A stretch of 64,000 nucleotides of DNA, taken from Rhododendron vialii. Its lineage: Eukaryota > Streptophyta > Magnoliopsida > Ericales > Ericaceae. A program made the translations under genes and the position numbers. Under the pieces are notes generated by a model. The model did not search any database. It was not told the origin of the DNA and saw only the letters and a program-made list of their open reading frames with translations. Every line of letters begins with the position of its first letter. Positions within the stretch are counted from its first letter, which is position 1. Shown one piece after another: positions 11,084 to 21,300 of this stretch. The stretch lies in assembly GCF_030253575.1 (NCBI RefSeq), contig NC_080568.1, positions 7,985,501-8,049,500 of the forward strand, read 5' to 3'.

Positions 11084-11890
11084 TAGGGGTGTTCAAGAAA
11101 ATCGTCCGAACCATAAAACCGGTCCGATCCGGACTGAACCGTCCTATTCGGTCCAGTTCTGCGGTCAGGTTATGGTTCCAAAAAATAAGAACCATTAATT
11201 TTGGTTTGGTTTCTGGCTCTCAATTAAAGAACCGTGGTTAGAACCGAGCCGGACCATTTAGAACTAATATATATAATTATATAAAAATAAATATATGTGT
11301 AGAGATTGGTCTACTTTTTGAACATGGAAGAAGTTAGTACCGCTAATTTAAGTGATGTTTTGGGCATTAAAACTGTTATTCTTTACTTCAAGACGTGCTG
11401 CTATATTTTATAGTTTATGATATAGGTTTAATTTTAGTCCTTTTCATAGTTTATGATATAGGTTTAATCTTAGTCCTAAATATAATGGGTCATTAATGTT
11501 TTTCTGTCGCTAAATTTAATTATTCCATAAGTGGTTTTGGCTACTTTATTGGTGGTTTTCGTCAATGTTTTTCGGTCAAGTGTCAAGTATTTCGTGAACC
11601 ATATTGGGTTTTGATTCTTAATAAAATGTCTTTTATTATTTTATGAGTTATTTGATGCTTTAAATTTTTAATTTTATGAGTTTATATTTTGTGAATAAGT
11701 GTTTGGACGTTAATTGGATAGAACCGGAACCGAACCAAAACCGGACCGGACCGGTTTTGCGATTTGGTTCTGGTTAGGTTCCATGCATATATTGGTTAGG
11801 TTCTGGTTTTCAATTTCCTAGAACTGTTGGAAATGGTCCGGTTGCTGGTTTTCTAGAGAACCGGACCAATCCGGACCGTGTACACCCGTA
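11084..11890. mobile_element. hAT-type non-autonomous element, 0.8 kb
   Basis: The termini are TAGGGGTGTTCA and, inverted, TACGGGTGTACA. The flanking 8-bp repeats are CTCTTACT (11076-11083) and CTCCTACT (11891-11898), 7 of 8 identical. Subterminal regions are rich in ACCGGACCG/GGTTCGG motifs, and the interior is AT-rich with no transposase frame. The paralogous segment at 10425-10465 carries the uninterrupted site, which confirms the element's boundaries. Confidence 0.85.
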
Positions 11891-11922
11891 CTCCTACTAA
11901 TGTCAAATCCTTTTGAAGGTTA

Positions 11923-12315
11923 GGCTCTGTTTGTTTGGGCATAAAATGTTTTACCTATTTTTTGGTATTTAGATGTACAAAAATTGAGGAAAACATTTTA
12001 CATGTAAAATATTTTTCATTAATTGGATAAAAAATGACTTACCCTTAAATCTTCCATAAGTTATTTTCCAAAATAAACCCATTACCTTCTATTATAATTC
12101 TTATCACTCAATTTCCTCGATCGTTAGTCCTACCCACGTTCAATGTCCTTATTCTCTCCCTCCTTAATTGAATTTAACCACCCCCCTCTCTCTCTCTCTC
12201 TCTACGTTATTTTGTAGGTTTTTGAAAATATTTATCATATGTCAACCAAACATTGAAAAGATAAAAGTTTGAAATTTGTTTTCTAAAAACATTTTACATC
12301 CAAACAAACGGAGCC
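11923..12315. mobile_element. Complete Tourist-type (PIF/Harbinger) MITE
   Basis: The TIR GGCTCTGTTTGTTTGG pairs with the inverted right end GGCTCCGTTTGTTTGG. TTA flanks both sides, the 3-bp duplication typical of PIF/Harbinger. It is 393 bp, non-coding, and contains a short (CT)n run at about 12188-12205. Confidence 0.85.
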
Positions 12316-13240
12316 TTAAATGTGTCTAACACCTTCAAATTTGATATCCCACAAACTCTCTCTCTCCCGCCAAAGGTTCAGAAGTTTTACAACCTTCACG
12401 CCTAAAAATTTACATTTGATAGCTAAAAGGATTGGCTTTAAAATTGGCCGTGGGTAGAAGATTTCCAAATCGACATTAAATTTGTCTCACAAATGGAAAG
12501 TAAGCTTGGAGCAAGGAACAATATGAAAAAATCACAAAGGGTGAAACCTTGCCCTTCGTATGCCTCCTGAAAACATAATCACTTGAAAGATACATATCGC
12601 AGTTGGCCTAGGGGCCTATACATATTCGCATGTTTAGGTACCAGACGTACAATAGTTATGATCCATGAGAAAAGAAAAGATGTTCTGCAGTATCATTTTG
12701 ACTGCTCTCTAATTTGTGCAATGTTTAGGATTCTGCCACAGTTTGAATTTCTCTCCGGACTTTTAATTGTGGATCTTTGACGTGGGTAAAAAAGTTTCAG
12801 TAAACTGTGTTGTTGTACATACTCGATTGACCCTATCCCAACTGTTAGAGTCGGCTGCATGAATCTTGCTTTTGTCATTCCACTCAATTGATAGTAACGA
12901 TCGATTTCATTAAAATCACAAGCCGAAATTTCTTCTCTCACTGATTAGGTTATTTTCGGTTTCCCTCTTATCCTACCATTACTTGTAACATGCATAATGT
13001 CTCTCTTTTCAATTGGCATACTAATCGGTCCTTGTTATCCATGACCGATTTGTTCACTCCCCGATTTTTCTTCATTTTGTCATTCAACAAGCGCTTCCAG
13101 TACTATCTCTCGAATATGGTTATGTCTTCTATCCGGTTTGAAGAACTATCTTTCTCACTTCACTAGTATTTTCAATCATACAAAATAATACCATTAACAC
13201 TACAATTCCTAGTCAAGACCAGATACAAATGCATTAAAAT
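12316..13240. other. Intergenic, nothing recognised
   Basis: No coding signal, RNA gene or clear repeat was identified. Small frames at 12583-12780 (plus) and 12693-12941 (minus) overlap each other and lack any recognisable motif. Confidence 0.5.
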
Positions 13241-13252
13241 GATACGGTCAAC

Positions 13253-13415
13253 ACAGTTTGTAAATAAGCAAACCGGGGGATGGTGCTATGCGGCTGGTGC
13301 ACAGCACCGTGTTGTGCACCATCGGAACGGTCAAACACGATTAGTAAATAAGCGAACCGAGGGATGGTGTTGTGCAGCTAGTGCACAGCCCCAAGTTGTG
13401 CACCATCCAAGTCGT
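13253..13415. repeat. 79-bp tandem duplication
   Basis: Two units share GTAAATAAGC(A/G)AACCG, GGGATGGTG and GTGCACAGC...GTTGTGCACCATC. Each unit contains the inverted pair GGTGCACA/TGTGCACC, so each can form a small hairpin. Confidence 0.75.
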
Positions 13416-13975
13416 CCGTTAAGCTTAGTAAGCATTTAGCCTTACTCATGTACCTTAGGTGTGCCTTAACAAACTCCCACAACTTTTGAATGGACAGTCG
13501 AGCGTTCAGTTGAAATTTCTCACGGTCAAACGAATTGTGTTTCGCTGCTGTTATAAACTCCTACCCTCTGATTGCGAATCCTCACAAATGAAAGGAAAAG
13601 GCTCAAGATGCTTAAATCGACCGTGCTATTTTTAGAAGTTGAATTTATATTCTCCAATGACCTTCCAAGATGGATGGTGGATGCAGGATAAAGAAGTAGT
13701 GTTTGGGCTGTATGTGAGAGTTGGAGGAAATTAATCCCGTTAGCACAATTGTATAGAACGGGTTTAATTTCCTCCAATATCTCATCTCCGGCAATGGCAC
13801 AAGTATTAAAATGCACAACACAAGAGGGGAGCAAGGGAGCGTGTAGATCTCGGTAGGTGAGATCATTTCTCATTTTCTTTTTTGGTAGATAAGCGTACCT
13901 TAACCACAAAATGAACATTATAAAACAGGGCAATACATATTCAAAGGGGCTAACCAAGATGATAGAACAGAAAAC

Positions 13976-13980
<5 letters not shown>

Positions 13981-14028
<48 letters not shown>
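13981..14028. repeat. (AG)n microsatellite
   Basis: A near-pure AG dinucleotide run of about 45 bp. It is followed by a diverged ~73-bp tandem duplication beginning AGCTAAGCCT (14026-14170). Confidence 0.9.
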
Positions 14029-14624
14029 AAGCCTAAAATAATCTCTCATGAAACCATGATGCTATTCGAACACCAACGTAACACAAACCCAAAAGGACAG
14101 CTAAGCCTGCAGTAATCTCACAACCCACGAAGCTATTCGAAAACCTACATAATACAAACCAGAAAGGAAAGGAACCAAGGCCAAAAAGCTATTTTTTTCC
14201 CTTAAAACTGTTTTGATAGGTGTGAACGAAACTATGGCAGGCATCACATAGCCAAATGATCGCAACAGAGCCAGAAAAGCAAAGTAGCGGCACTTGTAGG
14301 CAGCCTGTCTTTCTAATTTAACAGATACCCTCTTGCACAACTTAGTTTTTCTTTTCTAAGGTAAATCTTGCACACAACTTTGTCAAATCCTACAGATACA
14401 TAGATTTGCAGGTTTGCGTCGATTAGCATAGTTGAAAGGTCTACACAAAGATTAAGACTTGCCTCGAAGAAACAGTTAGCGCACACAGGTGGAGTCAAGA
14501 GTTCATTTTATGATTCTGTATAGTATTTCCTGAACTGTTGACCAAATTCAAGGGTGCCGAAATCAATGTACAAAACATACAGGATATATCAAAAGTCCAC
14601 ACATAAAACTATTAATTGCCTGGT

Positions 14625-14785
14625 ACATCTCTTGTGCCTGTTTTGGCTTTATATTCAAGGTTTTGTGTATCGAAATCACTAGTATGAATTTATCCAACAC
14701 ATATATCTCTTGTTCCTGTTTTTGCTTTATATTCAAGGTTTTGTGTATCGAAATCACTAGTATGAATTTATCCAACACATATTTG
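14625..14785. repeat. 76-bp tandem duplication
   Basis: Two almost identical units contain GTTTTGTGTATCGAAATCAC and TAGTATGAATTTATCCAACAC. The duplication lies between the last recognised intergenic repeat and the 3' end of MOG1 and has no coding signal. Confidence 0.85.
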
Positions 14786-15393
14786 AGGTTTACCATGCAA
14801 AGGTAGGTCCAAAGTAGGGATGAGATTCTCTCATCTAGTTTTTACAGACAATTTTTGTCCGTATCAGTGCTTTAATACTTACAGGCACACTTAAATCTAA
14901 TGTATGAGTCCCGAACTAGTCCATAAAAACTTGGATTGATCACAGGAACATCAAACAAGTAGTCTCCAAGATATATTCAATTGTTGTTCCTCATATTAAT
15001 TTTAAAAGAGTGTGACCGATGGTTGGAAATTCATTTAGAAATTGTATCTATTGTGGATATTGTTGTCCCTCCCTCCTGATCCATGAGGCATAATTCACAT
15101 CATCAACTAAATGCAGAAGTCTCAGTACGTAGCTAAGCACTTGCTAACAAAGATCAAGAAGATCACAGAAAGAAAACTACCAATAAAGAACTCTGACCAG
15201 TAAATCAAGTCAAACTTGGGCTCAAACACTTGGATTTTATGTCAACAGAAAAAAAGATTACCCTTCTACCTAAAAATGGGTTCATAATAAGAACTTGCAA
15301 AACCCACATAAGATAAAATGCAAAAGAGAAACTAACAAAAGGATTCAAAAAAATACCAATTGCTTGTGTTCATAACCAGCCATTTATAATTTC

Positions 15394-18300
15394 TCAACCT
15401 GTGGCATTCCCAAAAAGGCCCCAGTCGTTCACCTTGAAGCTGGAGACTGCAAGTTTGAAAACCTCCGCCATCGGCATACGTCCGGACTCTGCAGCAGGGG
15501 CAGCCAGACCAGCACCAACCGAGCTAGCACTTTCACTCAAAGGGCTGCACTCACATTACCAAAAAAAGGTCAAAAGGGTTGAAACACATCATATTGTAAC
15601 ATGCCACTTCTCCTATGTTTAGGTCGGATTAGATATGTTCGATACAGCAGATTGAGGATGAGGAATTATTCATAAATCCTCGGTGTAGTACTAAAACAAC
15701 CACCTATTCTTTACTCTTTAATCTTTATAAACAGTGTTCCTATCGAAAGTCGTAAAGTATGTTTGCACCATGTTTTCCAGATTTTCTGAGCCACTATGCT
15801 TGGGTGGATCAGGTAGAGGAATCGAACCTACTAATTTCATGTTTAAGCAAAATTTCGCAACAAAAGTTAAACAAACATGCTCAGCAATAGCAACAATGAT
15901 ACAGGTATCTATAAGTAATTTTGAAACTGAAAGCCAGTGAGGTTGAGTCTAGTACGGACAAAGGAAAAGGAGTGGCCCTGAATTCTAGACCTTGGAACTA
16001 ACCCCTGATTTTCTTGTGTTCATAAAATACCCAGGGGTCTCTACATGACCCTAAAATATTGTGGGACACCATCTCTCTGCAAGTCCTAAAGTGCTTACTC
16101 CTTCATTTGCTTGAAGATTGAAAAAAGTGTCAAAAACAAATATAGCTCAATATGACCACTGTAACTCTCAGAACATATAACACAGAGCAAACTATAAGCC
16201 AATTTGCACAATATTTTCTTGCTTGAAAGCATGTACATAATAAAGATAAAACTATTGAACCCCAGCCAAAAAGAGAAGAAAAAAAATCCAGGGAGTAGAA
16301 GGGGAGATATTGTTGTGCATTTTGCTTCCATTACAGATTACAGACCGTCTTACATCTACATTATGAGAAATATGTCAAATTACTTGTTCTTGATACTTAC
16401 TTTATTAAGATGGGCTCATACGCAGTGATTAGTACATCTGTACCAACTTCCTTAAGGCGCAAATTTGCCAAGTACACCTGCAGGAACCAATATGTCAAAT
16501 TTCACTTGGCCTTTCGAAAGAAATCACGGCTAGTAGAGAGAGTAAAAGAACAACTTACCCTGATTACGTTTTGTGCTTCCCTTCCTTGGCGTCCCTTGGA
16601 GATGCCCTAGTACATGAACAATAATAGCAGTTAGTAATTATAATTTACCTCAAATTAAAAATAGTATGTGCTTTGACTCATGTCCATTCTGCTTTAGATT
16701 AACAGGATTACAAGATACTGCCAGACTCAAACTAGGCATTACTAAGGATGATGAATCCAAGGTAACATATCTGCTCATGAAAATTTACACATCCACTTTT
16801 CTTCTTCAAGTTCTATCTACAAGCACGTGGATCAAATTTTTTATCTAAATATCGATGTGACCCAATTCCAGTTTTGAAATGCCTTTGATACCTTAGCTCT
16901 CAATCCTAGCAACAGAAAGACCATCTGGCATCCTGCGTCCCCCATATATTTTTGCAAAAATTTCTTGCAGGCTCTCCTTATCCAGTTACCACACAAGATA
17001 CACCATCACATGGTAAAAATTTCCAAATCAACTGATCCATACGTAGTTAGAAAGTCCATTTTTTAGCAACTTGAAGCTGTTATCACATCGAAAACTCACC
17101 TAGTCTGCCAAATCCTGCAGCCTGACTATTTTGAAGTTGGTAACAATAACATGCAAAGAATCTTTCCCGCTTTGTTTTGAAAATTCTAAGATAATATTTT
17201 TTTGAAGCACTTCCCTCCTGCCCTAGTTATTGACCACTAACTATTGTCCACGTAACCTTAGATTATACAGTTGTGGTGACAGAGCAGGGAGCCTATAGAA
17301 AAGATTAAAAATGAGAAACTCAATGAGTATCTGTCATCACACATGCACCTCCCAGTCTACAAATAATACAGCCCTAAGGAAATGTAATGCCCATCCTTCC
17401 AAAGTTATTGAAACTTCAGAAGCTCTAACACAAACCCAACAATCAAATGCAATAGATCACCACCGGATTACAAAAGAATAACAAACAAGTCAAAAGAAAT
17501 CCCACTGCTAGCAACTTCGCTACAAGTAACGGATTTGCTACTTACCATCTGGGCCACAGCAGTTGTAACAACGGCAGGCATGTTCCTGAAACACAACCCA
17601 TGAGCCTCAACCACTCCTGACTGCTCAATTACCTGAAAAAACAAGATAAAAGAGGTGTTAGGCACAAGGCAGCCAGCCACCAACAATAGTGAAAGTCACA
17701 CTCAGTGGCAAAATTCACATTTTCACGGTATGGGTAACACCGTGCCATTTCTGACATAGTTTAACCTGGTACATTAAGTTGAGTAATCATCAGGGCTCAC
17801 GGAGGCCAGATTCTCAGGAAAGCACCAGAGCATAACATTAAATCTTATCAGTGTTCCCTCTTCCTACTTTCTAGGATACATAGCTGAGTTCAAATTCTGA
17901 TTTTTACAAACCAATAAGAAGGTTTATCTCAAGCGAGAAACGAAACAAGTATGGACAATGAATACACACGTTGATATCACAAAGGATTTATGTGCTTCAG
18001 CTTAAAGCCAACCTCCATGGCCAAACATGAGCATCCTATGAGCTGGCCATATCCCAAAACTCTCACTATGAACCCTAGAGCTCCACAATACCCTTTATGA
18101 GAAAGAATCTACAATACAGAGAAAAGTACCAAATAAAGATAACTAGTCGTTTGAGTTATGTGGACTGCAAACAGGTCATATAAAATTTGGGGTCAATTTG
18201 AGACACTCACAACGAGTCATCAAATGATAACAGCGTCCAAAGGGCATCACTTGTCATGATCCTGATTGGGAATTCCATCATGCGACCAACTTTTGCCAAG

Positions 18301-21300
18301 CACAATAACATCGGTCCATGATGCGGTCCAGAAAAGGTGGCCAAGGGTATTTCAGTAATTTAACCATTATCCGGTTTTTAAGGGTTAGGATTGGCCATAG
18401 ATCTACTTGGGATATTGCCTAGACATGGGCTGGATTCTTAGGAGTGTCTTTTGGGTTTTAGTCAAGTCAAAATGTCTATTTAATTTTCTAGTCAAAGTCT
18501 TTAGAGTTAATTAGTTGATCTAAGAGTCATAAGTTTTTCCATGTCATTAATGTAGTCAAAGAGTCTATGTTCAATGTGTCTTTGGAAGTCTAAAGTTAGT
18601 TGAAGGTTATTTATGTTAGGAAGTTCTAGAGTCAAGTTGAAATGGTTATAAATAAGATTGTAAGCCTTATGGCAAATCATGATTGAATGAATGAAAAATT
18701 GAGTAGCTTTCAAGCTATTAGATTGTGTGATGCAATCTTTTCTTTGGTGTGATGCTAAAGAGCCCCTAGGTGTGATGCCTTGGGTTTTCTAGGTGTGATG
18801 CCTAGACCTATCCTTCTACCCTCATCTCGTTCTTCTTACAAATTACTATTCACGTCCACTGTTCACAGCCCCCAAAAAAACAGCCCCTTTCCCTTGTGTT
18901 CGATCATACTTAGCCCTATTCCAACTCTGTCCTGCATCAATTTGGTATCAAAGCGAGCGTAGCATCATGTCTACACGATCCGGAAGGCCGTTTAGAGGAA
19001 GATTAACTGATTTCCAGCGTGATGAGATTCTGTTAAAACTTGTGGAGCAATTGGATAATAATAATCTGCGCATCAGCACTTTGGAAGGCCAAAGAACTCA
19101 ACCTAATGATGAACAAGGAGGCGAACAAGGCGAAAACTCCGGGAATAACAATCCTAATGAAAATGGTGAGAACCAAGGTGAGCGCACAGAAGAACAGCGT
19201 GCAGATTCCCTTCGAAGTCAGCAATTTAGGGCTGGCCAAGGTCAAGGAATGCAACAAAATTCCATGTCTGAATGGACCCATGATTTGTTACAGAGGAACC
19301 AACATGAAACCTATGATACAGCCGGAGATATCACTAAGAAGATTAAAATGGAGGTTCCAGATTTTGAAGGTAAGGTCAATCCTACTTTGTTTCATGATTG
19401 GCTTGCTTCTATTGAGGAGTACTTTGACTGGTATGATATGGCTGACGATCGGCGACTGAGATTTGCTAAGATGAAGCTTGTGGGATTAGCAAAAATCTGG
19501 TGGATGGGTGTTGAAGGTGATATTCGAAGGTTGGGGCAACCACCGATTGGTACTTGGCAAGAGATGAAGGCTAAGTTGAGGGAAAAGTACATGCCATCAA
19601 ATTACCATGAGAAGTTGTGTGAACAACTCATCGAGTTAAAGCAAAACAACATGTCAGTGGCTGAATATATGCAGAAATTTGATGAGCTGAAGATGAGGAG
19701 TCAAGTGACAGAAGATTCAAGTCAAACTCTTGCCCGATTCAAGGCTGGTTTGAGGCCAGACATAAGGAGGGAGCTGCTTCGCCAACCCTTGTACAGTCTC
19801 GAACATGCCTTCCAGGTTGCTTTGGATATGGAGGAGTATTTGAAATACCCAATTCCTAAAAAGTTTGGGTCTCAAGTTGGGGAAACTGCAGCTAAAGGGT
19901 ACAATGATGCAAGTCGTTTCCAGCCTAGTGTTTCTAAGCAAACTTCAGCCAATACGGCTGATCCAAAAGGCAAGAATCACGCAGCCAACAAAGGGGGAGG
20001 AAAGGACAACAGATGCTTTAAATGTGGTGAAACTGGTCATATGGCCTATCAATGCCCGAAGAGGAACTTACACATGGGAATGGAACAAGAAGCTGAATTT
20101 GACCAACAACATAATGATGACAATGATGATTCTTTTGACGTTGGGATTCTAAATACAGATGACTTAGAAGAAGAGGAGGTGGACAATTCGTTGATCTCTG
20201 TTGTTAGACGTATCCTTACAGCACCTAAAGTTGAAAAGGAGGACTGGAGGCGTACTTCTATCTTTCAGATGCTGGTCCGCTGTGGAAACCAAGCCCGAAA
20301 GCTTATTATTGACGGTGGGAGTTGTATGAATGTTGTATCTGCTGCCACAGTGGAGCGTCTTATACTTCCTGTTCAACCACATCCTCATCCGTACAAGGTA
20401 GCTTGGATCGACAACACTTCCATTCCGGTAACTCAGCGCTGCCTAGTTTCTTTCGCTTATGGTTCTTATAGTGATTCTATCTGGTGTGACGTAATTCCCA
20501 TGAATATCACACATATCCTTCTTGGGAGACCATGGCTTTATGATAGAGATGTGCAACATTGTGGGAAAGAGAACACGTATGCTTTCTCATTCAAAAACAA
20601 GGAGATTGTTCTGAAGCCAATGAATACAACTGAAATGGAAAAATACAAGGAAAAGAAGCCAAAGGATGTTGCTGAAAATAAGCCTATCACCAAGAAGTGT
20701 TTTCAAATAGAGAGTATGGAACTGGGAGTTATATATGCCGTGGGGGTAAAAGAAGTATCAGAATCAGCTGCTGCATCAGCCACTGTATTACCATCAGAAG
20801 TGGCTGAGTTGCTGTCCCATTTTTCTAATGTTGCACCTAAAGAGCTCCCAAATGAATTACCTCCCATGCACAATGTCCAGCATGCAATAGATCTCATTCC
20901 AAGTTCGCAATTGACTAATCTTCCGATAATTCATTTCCATCCCGACTCCAATGTCACGCCAATGGGATCATCTATTGAGTTTTCGCATATGAATTGCAAA
21001 CAAGCAACACCAAATATTTCTCCTCGAGAGGATGAAGTGGAGAAAGTGATGGAGCTGGTTGCTGGAGAAATGAAGGAAATAATTGCTGGCCCAGAAACTG
21101 ATACGCCTTTACAGATGTGTAAGTTGCTGCCAGAATCCTCTAGTACAGTGCCAAAAGAGTTTCCCGTTGAGCTTCAATTGGTTAATCAGGTGAATTCAAG
21201 CAACCAAGGGAAGTCGAAAGGTGCACCAGCCGTTGATGTAGTTAAAAAAGAGTTCAATGTCAAATTACACGAAAGTAATGTCACCACAAGAGAGGTGGGG

